Positions 1 through 8,107 of a stretch of DNA of 61,927 nucleotides are shown piece by piece; the first letter of the stretch is position 1; each line of letters opens with the position of its first letter. This DNA comes from Pseudogulbenkiania sp. (lineage in GTDB: Bacteria > Pseudomonadota > Gammaproteobacteria > Burkholderiales > Chromobacteriaceae). The position numbers and the translations under genes were made by a program. The notes beneath the pieces were generated by a model. The model worked only from the letters and a program-made list of their open reading frames with translations. It was not told where the DNA came from and ran no database searches. The stretch is taken from contig JAGLBD010000010.1 in the NCBI GenBank assembly GCA_018260425.1, positions 1 through 61,927 on the forward strand, written 5' to 3'.

Positions 1-1
1 T

Positions 2-1258
2 AGTGATGTTTCGGCAGTGCTTGATGGCGAGGACGAACTTTCTACCCTACCCGCCAACCGTCCGGACAGTGTCACCACGATGACCAACTCCGCCATCCCG
101 GCTGATACCCCTATGGATCCTGAAGAATCTGAAATACGTGAGCAAGCAGCACGTACCATCCAAAAGGCATATAAGACATTTTTAGCATACCGCGATGCGC
201 GAGAGCCCAATCAATTCGGTATCACGTTCACGAAAAACCTGCATCCACTCCATCAGGGAGAAGGAAGCAAAGTGAGCGAGGAAAGCCCGAAGAGCAAAGC
301 ACGTAAACAGACTGAAAGGCTCCGCCGCTATCACTTCAAAAGGGAAGGAAGCAACTACATGCTCGCTAACCTGGAAAAGGGGATAGATTCCGAGCATGGT
401 TTGAAGGGCGCAGATAAACGCTGCGTCATCGTCGGTAAAAACACCCTGTCCTTTGTCACGTCAAAACCATGGAACCCGGAAGCACCACCGTTTCAAGAAG
501 ACCTCAAGAAACTTGACCGTCTGGTTATTCCGCAGTGGCTCAATACCAAGCGAATGGTCATGCGTAACGCCGGCATCGATCTGATGCGTCACGACGGGCC
601 CGTTGCACTCAAGGGATTCCAACAACTGGTCACTCAACTCAACGAAATGCATTCTCTCAGTTACTGCCACATGGACATCAAGCTGAATAATCTCTGTATT
701 GATACCGATGGCGAGATCAGCCTCATTGATTGCGACGGTATCAAGTGGATGTTAAGGCCTGAGCCGCTGGCTTATACACCGGGCTATATGCCGGCAACCT
801 GTGTAGCAGATATCAAAAGGGGTGCCCAAGGCCCCCTCAAGTCAATGTCACGCCTGATGCTGATGGATCAATATGCCATGCTGTGCTGCATGATTCAGGC
901 AACACTGAGCAACTTGGGTCTTACTCAGAAGGAACGGCTGGATTTCATCATCATATGCTTTAGCTGGATTCTGTTTAACAAGCAGCTGGTAATGTGTCCG
1001 ACAGACCGGGACACGGTCGATTTCCAGCAAGCTGACTGTCTATCACCTTCTCAGGTAATTGCCAGACAGCTCGATACCTTGGTTTACATCCGCAACAATG
1101 CAACCGAGCGGGTTATCGATCGCTGGATCAAGAAATACGTCAAGCCGGAGCATATATCCAGGATAACGCTGTTACTGACCCATCCCAAGCTACATCTCGA
1201 AACCTTCAGAGGCAAACCTCTGCCGTTACACGAGATGCTGAACTGGGACGCAAACTAA
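2..1258 (+). CDS. Protein kinase-like protein with IQ-like motif, copy 1 (5' end cut by window edge)
   Basis: I do not recognise a named family. The frame is open to the left edge. A GTG at 17 could start it, but copies 2 and 3 carry about 60 more N-terminal residues, so the true start is probably outside the window. Counting from 17, an IQ-like helix starts at I48-Q49 (IQ-x3-K-x5-R), a charged linker follows, and the kinase-like part has RNAGIDL (hinge-like), the catalytic loop H218-x-D220-x-K222-x2-N225, D238-C-D-G where kinases have DFG, TPGYMP as in activation segments, and DQYA like the subdomain IX Asp. I see no clear glycine-rich loop. G+C is visibly lower than in the genes to the right. 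It is paralogous to the next two genes over most of its length. Phosphotransferase activity, a calmodulin-type partner and secretion are inferences. Confidence 0.75.
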   Translation, partial: SDVSAVLDGEDELSTLPANRPDSVTTMTNSAIPADTPMDPEESEIREQAARTIQKAYKTFLAYRDAREPNQFGITFTKNLHPLHQGEGSKVSEESPKSKARKQTERLRRYHFKREGSNYMLANLEKGIDSEHGLKGADKRCVIVGKNTLSFVTSKPWNPEAPPFQEDLKKLDRLVIPQWLNTKRMVMRNAGIDLMRHDGPVALKGFQQLVTQLNEMHSLSYCHMDIKLNNLCIDTDGEISLIDCDGIKWMLRPEPLAYTPGYMPATCVADIKRGAQGPLKSMSRLMLMDQYAMLCCMIQATLSNLGLTQKERLDFIIICFSWILFNKQLVMCPTDRDTVDFQQADCLSPSQVIARQLDTLVYIRNNATERVIDRWIKKYVKPEHISRITLLLTHPKLHLETFRGKPLPLHEMLNWDAN

Positions 1259-1289
1259 GCCGTTGCCCGTACCAGGCTTCCAGTACCAT

Positions 1290-1314
1290 CGGGCGCTCCT
1301 GCACGGGGCGCCCG
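1290..1314 (+). terminator. Possible terminator hairpin after kinase-like copy 1
   Basis: A 7-bp GC stem (CGGGCGC/GCGCCCG) with an 11-nt loop lies 31 bases after the stop. There is no T-run, so termination would be weak or factor-dependent. The same stem follows copy 3 at 4836-4860 but is absent after copy 2. Confidence 0.4.
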
Positions 1315-1350
1315 CCCTGATCATCACCCGTTCGTCATGACACGTTTTAC

Positions 1351-1413
1351 AAGCAACCAGGTTAAGCAGACTAGCAGGTCTTGCGCACTACCCTCAAAGA
1401 GCGGCTTGCATGG
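1351..1413 (+). pseudogene. Decayed fragment of the histidine kinase 5' end (relic 1)
   Basis: Read in frame from 1351, this stretch aligns without gaps to the histidine kinase gene at 5061-5123. It shows KQPG-stop-AD-stop-QVLRTTLKERLA against KKQGEADYQALRTALKERLA. Two in-frame stops make it non-functional. It lies between kinase-like copies 1 and 2 and indicates that the duplicated unit once included the start of the downstream sensor gene. Confidence 0.8.
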
Positions 1414-1430
1414 ACCCGGGGTAGACTTGC

Positions 1431-1581
1431 CTTGATTCTGACCAGCCTCGCCGTGCAAAAAATCTCCCTGCGCCGCCTAAGCTCAGCCTGAGCCGCACCG
1501 ACAAGCATTTTTTGGAATTAATGAAAAGCCAGCAGGGATAGATTAAGCGTATTCCCACGCTTTCTCCGAAAAGATCAGTCG
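1431..1581 (+). repeat. Duplicated upstream (probable regulatory) block before copy 2
   Basis: This block is nearly identical to 3182-3338 before copy 3. Shared stretches include CTTGATTCTGACC, the run around CTCCCTGCGCCGCCTAAGCT, GCATTTTTTGGAATTAATGA, and GGGATAGATTAAGCGTATTC just before each start. It runs into the start codon of copy 2, so it should hold the promoter and leader. I cannot place a convincing -35/-10 pair. Similar conservation is not seen in the rest of the spacer, which suggests either recent duplication or selection on this segment. Confidence 0.75.
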
Positions 1582-3015
1582 ATGATATCCCTCTTCTCTC
1601 CGCAGGCTTTTTCGCCTCACTTTACGACGGAGCGTCTAAGCCAAATGGACAATGGATGTCATCGGCACGTCGACCAACTGTGCAGCATTCGCAAGAGCCA
1701 CGCCCAGCCTTCCACCCGCCCGGGCAGTAACGCCACGGCTTTAGGCAGGCACGTTTCGGACGTCAAGGGACACAAGCCTGCCGACACCCCCGCATGCATC
1801 CCTCGACCAGTCCCCAGCACTGGCGGCGTTGCACCGATGACCGGTACCGCTATCCGGACTGACACCGCCATAGATCCTGAAGAACTAAGCAGACGGGAGC
1901 ACGCAGCACGTGTCATCCAGGAGGCATTCAAGACATTCCTGGAAAAACGTGATGCAAAAAAGACCAATAAATTCGGTGTCAAATTCATGGTAAACCTGCA
2001 CCCTCTGCGCAAAGAGAGCAGGGAGAACGAACCAGGCGTAGAAAGCCAAGAGAGCAAAGAACGCCAAGAGGGGGAAAGGCTTCGCCGCTATTACTTCGAT
2101 GCGACAAAGAATAACAACCTCATTACTCTGGAAAAGGGAAAAGATTCCGATCATGGCTTGAATGGCGCGGATAAACACTGTGTCATCATCGGTAAAGGCA
2201 TGCTGTCATTTGTCACGTCAACACCATGGAACCCGGCAACGCCCCCGCTTCAAGAAGCGCTTAAGGGCCTTGACCGTATGGTGCTACCGCAGTGGCTCAA
2301 TGCAAGGCGAATGGTCATGCGCAACGCCGGCATCGACCTGGGTTTTAACAAAGAACCCGTTGCCCTCAAAGGATTCCAAAAGCTGGTCAGTCAGCTCGAT
2401 GAAATGCACCGTCTCGGCTACTTCCATCTGGACATCAAACTGAATAATCTCTGCATCGATACCGATGGGGAGATCAGCCTCATTGATTGCGATGGTATCA
2501 AGCAGGTGTTGAGGACAAAGCCGTTGGTTTATACCCCGGGCTATATGCCGGTAACCTGTGTAGCGGATATCGAAAATGGCGCCCAAGGCCCCCTCAAGTC
2601 AACCGCACGCCTGATGCTGATGGATCGCTATGCCATGCTGTGCAGCCTGATTATGGCGACGCAGGCTAGCCTCGGCCTCTCCAAGCCGGAGCTGGAGAGA
2701 TTCAACAGGGTGAACCATGCCCGGCAGGTGTTTAACGGTATTCTGGCAAGAGACCCTGAAAAACTGAAGAAGTACGATTTCCGGCAAGATCACTATCCGT
2801 CGCTGGATCAGGTACTTGAAAAACAATTCAATACCTGGGTTTACGCGCGCAATTTCGCATCAGCCAGGTTCATCGATCGCTGGATCGCCAAGTACATCAA
2901 ATCGGAGTATCGAGAAACGGTAACGTTCTTGCTAACCCATCCCAAGCTGTATCTCGAGTACCTCGCAGATCAGCCACTGCCCTTGTACGAGATGCTGGAC
3001 TGGCAAGCAAACTAA
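1582..3015 (+). CDS. Protein kinase-like protein with IQ-like motif, copy 2
   Basis: This is a 477-residue paralogue of copies 1 and 3. It starts MISLFSPQAF, shared exactly with copy 3, which supports the ATG at 1582; the Shine-Dalgarno (GAAAAG) is weak. Order: a Pro/Ser/Thr-rich N-terminus of about 95 residues without a hydrophobic signal peptide, an IQ-like helix at I112-Q113 (IQEAFK then R), a charged linker, and a kinase-like region with H282-L-D284-I-K286-L-N-N289, D302-C-D-G, TPGYMP and DRYA. The conserved C-terminus is FIDRWIAKYIK through YEMLDWQAN. No database family is recognised. The kinase assignment rests on motif spacing only. Secretion by a specialised system is possible but unproven. 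Confidence 0.8.
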   Translation: MISLFSPQAFSPHFTTERLSQMDNGCHRHVDQLCSIRKSHAQPSTRPGSNATALGRHVSDVKGHKPADTPACIPRPVPSTGGVAPMTGTAIRTDTAIDPEELSRREHAARVIQEAFKTFLEKRDAKKTNKFGVKFMVNLHPLRKESRENEPGVESQESKERQEGERLRRYYFDATKNNNLITLEKGKDSDHGLNGADKHCVIIGKGMLSFVTSTPWNPATPPLQEALKGLDRMVLPQWLNARRMVMRNAGIDLGFNKEPVALKGFQKLVSQLDEMHRLGYFHLDIKLNNLCIDTDGEISLIDCDGIKQVLRTKPLVYTPGYMPVTCVADIENGAQGPLKSTARLMLMDRYAMLCSLIMATQASLGLSKPELERFNRVNHARQVFNGILARDPEKLKKYDFRQDHYPSLDQVLEKQFNTWVYARNFASARFIDRWIAKYIKSEYRETVTFLLTHPKLYLEYLADQPLPLYEMLDWQAN

Positions 3016-3106
3016 GCCGTTGCCGGACGCCAGAATCACCGGACTCTCCTTCCGGAGCATCCACCGCTCACTCGCCATGACACGTGTTGCAAGCCACTGT
3101 GCTATT

Positions 3107-3174
3107 GCCAGTAACACGAAACAAGGTGAAACAGACTATCCGGCGTTGCGCACGGCACCAACGAGCGGCTGGCA
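3107..3174 (+). pseudogene. Decayed fragment of the histidine kinase 5' end (relic 2)
   Basis: The reading ASNTKQGETDYPALRTA matches ANNKKQGEADYQALRTA of the intact histidine kinase (gene positions 5052-5123), and similarity continues to about GCTGGCA. Just upstream, 3071-3106 also resembles the bases before the sensor gene (CCATGACA...TTGCAAGC...GCTATT). The join skips about 140 bp present at the intact locus, so this is a truncated relic. An open frame of 75 codons (3020-3247) covers it but has no other coding support. Confidence 0.8.
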
Positions 3175-3181
3175 GGCTCGA

Positions 3182-3338
3182 CTTGATTCTGACCGGACTG
3201 GCCGGGCCGGGCAAAACATCTCCCTGCGCCGCCTAAGCTCAGCCTGACGTCGCACCGACAAGCATTTTTTGGAATTAATGAAAAGCCATCAGGGATAGAT
3301 TAAGCGTATTCCCACGATTAATCTGGAAAGATAAGTCA
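3182..3338 (+). repeat. Duplicated upstream (probable regulatory) block before copy 3
   Basis: Second copy of the block described at 1431-1581. The whole spacer before copy 3 is 323 bp, exactly the length of the spacer before copy 2. The last bases differ slightly: here GGAAAG at 3326-3331 gives copy 3 a better ribosome binding site than copy 2 has. Confidence 0.75.
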
Positions 3339-4811
3339 ATGATATCTCTCTTCTCGCCCCAGGCTTTCCCACATAAGTTTTCCGCGAAGATACTCAACCG
3401 GCTGGGTAAGGGATGCCAGTGGCTAGTAGACCGATTGGGCGGCATTCGCCAGAGCCATGCGCACCCCGCCCAACCCGCCGCTCACTCACGCAGCGACACA
3501 AGGATTGGCGACCTCATCACGGCAGCTAAGGCAGCAGGTCCTACTGACACTCAACCCGCCTCCCGCACGGGCGACATCATCACGACAACCGACACCCTCG
3601 TTCTGGCAGACCCGGCTATCGACCCGGAAATGGCCAAAAAACAGAATGATGCCGCAAGGGTAATCCAGACCGCCTTCAAAGAATTCGTCAAGAACCGCGC
3701 TCAAAAACCGCCCAATATATTCGGCACAAAAGTCATGGAAAACCGGCATCCCCTCCGCAAAAAAAGCAAAGAAAACCAAGAAAACCAAGAAAACCAAGAA
3801 AACCAAGAAAACCAAGAAAACCAAGAGAGCAAAGAGAGCAAAGAGAGCAAAGAGAGCACAAAAGAGGAAGAACTCCGCCGCTATAACTACGATAAATATA
3901 ACCACCGTTTTGCCACTGAAAGAGGGGAAGATCGCAGCGATTTTAACTTGAAAGGTAGTCATAAAACCTGTGTCATCGCCAGTGAGGAAACCTTGTCCTT
4001 TATCCTGGATGAAGTACTGACGCCAGAGGATGGCGTGTGTCAGCTGCCAGCCTTTCTCAATAAACTCGACTGCATCGTTATCCCCCGGGTGGTCAGCGCA
4101 ACCCGACTCATCACTCGCAACGCCGGCACTGACCTGATTGACTACAAAGGTCCCGTAGCCGTCAAGGAATTCGAGAGACTGGTCAGTCAACTCGATGAAA
4201 TGCACCGTCGAGGTTACTGCCACCTGGACATCAAGCTGGACAATCTCTGCATCGATGCCAATAAGGTCATCAGACTCATTGATTGCGATGGTATCAGTTC
4301 GACGCTGAAGCCCGGCTCGCTGGTTAACACCCCAGGCTATATGCCGGAAACCTGTGCCGTGGACCTGATAAACAATTCGAATGGCTTTGAACAAACAAGA
4401 AAACTCAAAGTACTGATGGATCAGTATGCCACGCTGTACAGCATGATTCTTGCGACACGGACTAGCCTGGGCCTTAGCAATTCAGAGCAAGCGGATTTCA
4501 CGAATGCAAGCACGGTTCTGTATGATTTTAACTATGAGTTGGCAACAAAACCTGATGCTCTCGCCAAGTTAAATCTATCACCTGATACAGGCCTGTCGGT
4601 GCAACAGGAGCTCGACAAGCACTTTGCACTACCGATTTACGTGCGCAACGCATTATCGGCCACATTCATCGATCGCTGGATCGCCAAGTACGTCAAGCCG
4701 GAGTATGTAGAAACGGTAACGTTCTTGCTGACCCATCCCAAGCTGTATCTCGAGTACCTCGACGACCAGCCACTGCCCTTGCACGAGATGCTGGACTGGC
4801 AGGCGAAATAG
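3339..4811 (+). CDS. Protein kinase-like protein with IQ-like motif, copy 3 (repeat-expanded)
   Basis: 490 residues, beginning MISLFSPQAF like copy 2, with GGAAAG 7 bases before the ATG. It holds the IQ-like helix at I109-Q110, then an expanded low-complexity linker of six ENQ and three ESK tripeptides (about residues 145-174), then the kinase-like part with H295-L-D297-I-K299-L-D-N302, D315-C-D-G, TPGYMP and DQYA. The C-terminal 40 residues are almost identical to copy 2. The linker is the main length difference from its paralogues. No transmembrane segment or classical signal peptide is seen. It may be a host-directed kinase, but that is inference from the eukaryote-like motifs; a sugar- or antibiotic-kinase-like fold cannot be excluded. 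Confidence 0.8.
   Translation: MISLFSPQAFPHKFSAKILNRLGKGCQWLVDRLGGIRQSHAHPAQPAAHSRSDTRIGDLITAAKAAGPTDTQPASRTGDIITTTDTLVLADPAIDPEMAKKQNDAARVIQTAFKEFVKNRAQKPPNIFGTKVMENRHPLRKKSKENQENQENQENQENQENQESKESKESKESTKEEELRRYNYDKYNHRFATERGEDRSDFNLKGSHKTCVIASEETLSFILDEVLTPEDGVCQLPAFLNKLDCIVIPRVVSATRLITRNAGTDLIDYKGPVAVKEFERLVSQLDEMHRRGYCHLDIKLDNLCIDANKVIRLIDCDGISSTLKPGSLVNTPGYMPETCAVDLINNSNGFEQTRKLKVLMDQYATLYSMILATRTSLGLSNSEQADFTNASTVLYDFNYELATKPDALAKLNLSPDTGLSVQQELDKHFALPIYVRNALSATFIDRWIAKYVKPEYVETVTFLLTHPKLYLEYLDDQPLPLHEMLDWQAK
3771..3860 (+). repeat. In-frame 9-bp tandem repeat within kinase-like copy 3
   Basis: Six exact units of GAAAACCAA (3771-3824, ENQ) are followed by three of GAGAGCAAA (3825-3851, ESK) and a partial fourth. 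The unit length is a multiple of three, so slippage would change linker length without breaking the frame. Copies 1 and 2 have a non-repetitive charged linker at the same place. Confidence 0.95.
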
Positions 4812-4835
4812 GCCGTAGCCTGACGACAAACTTGA

Positions 4836-4860
4836 CGGGCGCACCCGAGCGGGGCGCCCG
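4836..4860 (+). terminator. Possible terminator hairpin after kinase-like copy 3
   Basis: Stem CGGGCGC/GCGCCCG, 11-nt loop, no T-run. It is the counterpart of the hairpin after copy 1 and lies between copy 3 and the histidine kinase gene. Confidence 0.4.
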
Positions 4861-4967
4861 CCGTGTTCGCCGCTCACTGGCCATGACAAGTTTTGCAAGC
4901 AACTTTGCTATTTGCCCTGCCGTTACTTAGGATGAATGAAGGGGCATCCGGAAAGAACTGCAAGCAC

Positions 4968-6509
4968 ATGAACAGCATCAAGGCGAAACTGACCGTCTGG
5001 CTAATTTTCGGCGTCACCGTCATTCTGGGCATAACGGGTTTCATCTCGTACGCCAATAACAAGAAACAAGGTGAAGCAGACTATCAGGCCTTACGCACTG
5101 CCCTCAAAGAGCGGTTGGCATTGTCATTGCCTCACGGGGTTTGGCAGCTCGACGATCAGTATATCCGTCTGACACTGGACGCCGAACTGGGCTGGCCATC
5201 CATCGACGCCATCCGCATTCGTGGCGATGCCGGACTCAATGTCGGTCGTATCCGCGATAACCACGGCGTCATCCGCGACATGACGCCGCTGGAGCACCCC
5301 ACGGCCGATGACGTCCTCAAGGTTCCCATCATTTACCAGGGCAAGGAAGTGTTGGGCGAAGCCACGGTATTTCTCTCCCGGCAGGGGCTAATGAATACCC
5401 TGCAATCACGACTGGTGGAGATTGCCGCACAGATCATCGTGCTGGATATTCTTTTGCTGATCCTGATGACCTATGCCTTGCGCTACTTTGTGTTTCACCC
5501 ACTGACGGAGCTCCAGCAGGCACTCAACCATGCCGCCTCCAGCACCATGCTGGAGGATGTGACGCTAGAGGTTCGTCAGGACAATGAGTTCGGTGAAGTC
5601 GCTCGCAGTTTCAATCGTATCGTGGCCCGGATCATGGCCGAGCTGTCCATGCGCACCGCCGCCGAAATCAATGCACAAGATGAAAAACAAAAAGCCCAGG
5701 ATGCCTACCGCCGACTGCTGGAAACCCAGCAAACGCTGGTTGAAGCCGAGAAGCTGGCATCGTTGGGGGGGCTGGTGGCCGGCGTCGCACATGAAATCAA
5801 TACCCCGGTGGGGATTACCCTTACCACGGCTTCGCATCTGGCCACTGTGACGCAACACCTCAACGGAGAACTACTGGGCGGGTCGATCAAAAAAAGTGAT
5901 TTCCAGAATTATCTGCAAACGGCCAAGGAAAGCTGCGACCTCATTCTGGCCAATGCCGAACGCGCAGCCAACCTGATTCACAGCTTCAAGCAAGTCGCCG
6001 TCGACCAGACCAGCGAAGCACGCCGCGACTTCCAGTTGAACGAATACCTGCATGAAATCATCACCAGCCTGAGGCCGCGCTTCAAACGCAGCCGCATTGA
6101 CGTCGAGATCGCCTGTGAAGAAGATCTGTTGATGGACAGCTACCCCGGGGCACTGTCGCAGGTCATCACCAATCTGGTCGTCAATGCCCAGGTCCATGGT
6201 TTCGATGAAAATGCCGAAGGAAAAATCCGCATCTCGGCACAACGCCAGCCATCCGGCCACATCCTGCTGCAAGTCAATGACAATGGCCGCGGCATTCCCA
6301 CTGAAAACCTCGGCAAGATTTTTCAACCCTTCTTTACTACCCGGCGCAGCAGTGGCGGAAGTGGGCTTGGTTTGCACATCGTTTACAACATCGTACGCCA
6401 GCGACTGGGAGGCACCATCGAGGTGGTCAGTCAGGCAGGACATGGCACGACCTTTGCCATTGAACTACCCAGCTCAGCCCCGGAACAACTACAAAGGGAG
6501 ACTTCGTGA
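4968..6509 (+). CDS. Membrane sensor histidine kinase
   Basis: The ATG at 4968 is preferred because a transmembrane helix (residues about 8-28) follows directly; upstream in-frame starts (4932, or TTG at 4893) lack a good binding site. The 513-residue product has an extracytoplasmic domain (about 30-148), a second helix (150-172), a HAMP-like linker and coiled coil, the phosphoacceptor H275 in VAHEINTP, N406 of the N box, D438-NGRGIP and the GGSGLGLH glycine box near 465. It should autophosphorylate and pass phosphate to the HD-GYP regulator whose ATG overlaps its stop. Parts of its 5' end are duplicated as relics between the kinase-like genes upstream. The ligand is unknown. Confidence 0.92.
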   Translation: MNSIKAKLTVWLIFGVTVILGITGFISYANNKKQGEADYQALRTALKERLALSLPHGVWQLDDQYIRLTLDAELGWPSIDAIRIRGDAGLNVGRIRDNHGVIRDMTPLEHPTADDVLKVPIIYQGKEVLGEATVFLSRQGLMNTLQSRLVEIAAQIIVLDILLLILMTYALRYFVFHPLTELQQALNHAASSTMLEDVTLEVRQDNEFGEVARSFNRIVARIMAELSMRTAAEINAQDEKQKAQDAYRRLLETQQTLVEAEKLASLGGLVAGVAHEINTPVGITLTTASHLATVTQHLNGELLGGSIKKSDFQNYLQTAKESCDLILANAERAANLIHSFKQVAVDQTSEARRDFQLNEYLHEIITSLRPRFKRSRIDVEIACEEDLLMDSYPGALSQVITNLVVNAQVHGFDENAEGKIRISAQRQPSGHILLQVNDNGRGIPTENLGKIFQPFFTTRRSSGGSGLGLHIVYNIVRQRLGGTIEVVSQAGHGTTFAIELPSSAPEQLQRETS

Positions 6510-8095
6510 TGACACAGGACAATAACGATGACAGCTGGCTGGTCGATGACGATCCCTCCGATGCAACGGCCGCGCCGGGTAACGAACGCAAACCCTGGAA
6601 GGTCTTGATCGTCGATGATGAAAAGGACGTCCATCTTGCCACCCGGCTGGCCATCAAGGACATTCGCTTCAAGGACCGTGGACTGGAATTGCTCAACGCC
6701 TACAGTGCCAGCGAGGGCTATCGCTGCATGCAGGACAATCCGGATATCGCGCTGATATTACTGGACGTGGTGATGGAGTCCGACGATGCCGGTCTGCTGC
6801 TGGTGGAACGCATTCGCCATGAACTGGGCAATCAAACCGTCCGCATCGTGCTGCGCACCGGCCAACCTGGCCATGCGCCGGAGCAGGAAGTCATCCTCGA
6901 TTACGACATCAACGACTACAAGACCAAGACCGAACTGACGGTACAAAAACTGTTTACCACCGTCATTGCCTCGCTGCGTGCGTTTGAAAACATGCTGACC
7001 ATCGAGAAAAGCCGGCAGGGACTCGCCAAGATTCTCGATGGTGCGGGGGACCTCTACCACCTCTACTCGCTCAAGGAGTTCGCCTCCGGCGTACTCAAAC
7101 AGATCAGTGCCATTCTGGATGTGGGGATGGACGGGGTATTGTGTGTCGAGAATGGTACCGAGATCAGCGGACGCCCGGGACTGGAAGTCATTGCGGCGAC
7201 CGGCGCGTATGAAGACTTGTCCCAGCACAATGACTTTACCGGCATGCCGGAACTGGCCGAAGCGATTACCCAGGCGTTTCGCCAACGGCGCAATCTATAC
7301 AGCCACCCCTACGACATGCTCTATATTTGCTCGCAGAATGGTCGCGAGTTTGTGGTGCATTTCAGTCCGCCCTGGCCTCTGGACGAAGTGGAACGCAGCC
7401 TGCTGGAAGTTTTCTGCCAACGCATCTCTTCTGCGTACGACAATCTTTATTTGTACAGTCAGTTGCGCAATGCCCAACAGGCGACCGTGGTCGCACTGGC
7501 CGACCTCGCCGAATTCCGTGACAGCAATACCGGCGAGCATGTCATGCGTGTGCAAAAACTGACCGATGCCCTGGCGGTCGAGCTGAAGACCATGAACTGT
7601 TACCCGGACACCCTGACACGGGAGTTCATGGACATGATCGGCATGGCCAGTATCCTCCATGATGTCGGCAAGGTGGGCACCCCGGACAATATCCTGTTCA
7701 AACCCGGCAAACTGGATCCCGAAGAGCGGATCATCATGGAGCAGCATGCAACCATCGGTGCCCATATCCTGCAAAAAGCCAGCCAGCTGTGCGAAGGCGT
7801 CAATTACCTGACGCTGGGGGCGGAAATTGCCGGAGGCCATCACGAGCACTATGACGGCAATGGTTACCCCTTGAAACGCCGGGGACAGGACATCCCTTTG
7901 TCGGCACGCATAGTGGCCGTGGTCGACGTTTTCGATGCCCTGCTGAACAAACGCCCCTACAAGGAAGCCTGGAACATGAACGACACCATGTCGTACATCC
8001 ACGGGCGGTCCGGCACCCAGTTCGACCCGCACATCGTCGAAGCCCTGCAGCGGATTATCAACGAAGACCGACTGCCGTTTCCTATCGAAGCGTGA
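6509..8095 (+). CDS. Response regulator with DUF3369 and HD-GYP c-di-GMP phosphodiesterase domain
   Basis: The ATG overlaps the sensor kinase stop (TGATG) with AAGGGAG about 10 bases upstream, so the pair is translationally coupled; a GTG one codon earlier is less likely. The 528-residue protein has a receiver domain (VDD at 35-37, probable phospho-Asp D86), a middle DUF3369 region of the RpfG-like DUF3369/HD-GYP architecture, and a C-terminal HD-GYP domain with H384-D385 and the full HHEHYDGNGYP signature (G452-Y-P). Intact metal ligands and GYP suggest active hydrolysis of cyclic di-GMP, probably switched by phosphorylation. It has no DNA-binding domain. Confidence 0.92.
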   Translation: MTQDNNDDSWLVDDDPSDATAAPGNERKPWKVLIVDDEKDVHLATRLAIKDIRFKDRGLELLNAYSASEGYRCMQDNPDIALILLDVVMESDDAGLLLVERIRHELGNQTVRIVLRTGQPGHAPEQEVILDYDINDYKTKTELTVQKLFTTVIASLRAFENMLTIEKSRQGLAKILDGAGDLYHLYSLKEFASGVLKQISAILDVGMDGVLCVENGTEISGRPGLEVIAATGAYEDLSQHNDFTGMPELAEAITQAFRQRRNLYSHPYDMLYICSQNGREFVVHFSPPWPLDEVERSLLEVFCQRISSAYDNLYLYSQLRNAQQATVVALADLAEFRDSNTGEHVMRVQKLTDALAVELKTMNCYPDTLTREFMDMIGMASILHDVGKVGTPDNILFKPGKLDPEERIIMEQHATIGAHILQKASQLCEGVNYLTLGAEIAGGHHEHYDGNGYPLKRRGQDIPLSARIVAVVDVFDALLNKRPYKEAWNMNDTMSYIHGRSGTQFDPHIVEALQRIINEDRLPFPIEA

Positions 8096-8107
8096 AAGCG
8101 GCCTTCC

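Noticed and set aside
3020-3247. 75-codon plus-strand frame between kinase-like copies 2 and 3
   Set aside because: Its only recognisable part (ASNTKQGETDYPALRTA) is a relic of the histidine kinase 5' end; there is no ribosome site and the rest matches nothing.
3771-3860. Possible CRISPR or dispersed repeat array
   Set aside because: The units are 9 bp, contiguous, without spacers and in frame inside a gene; this is a coding microsatellite.
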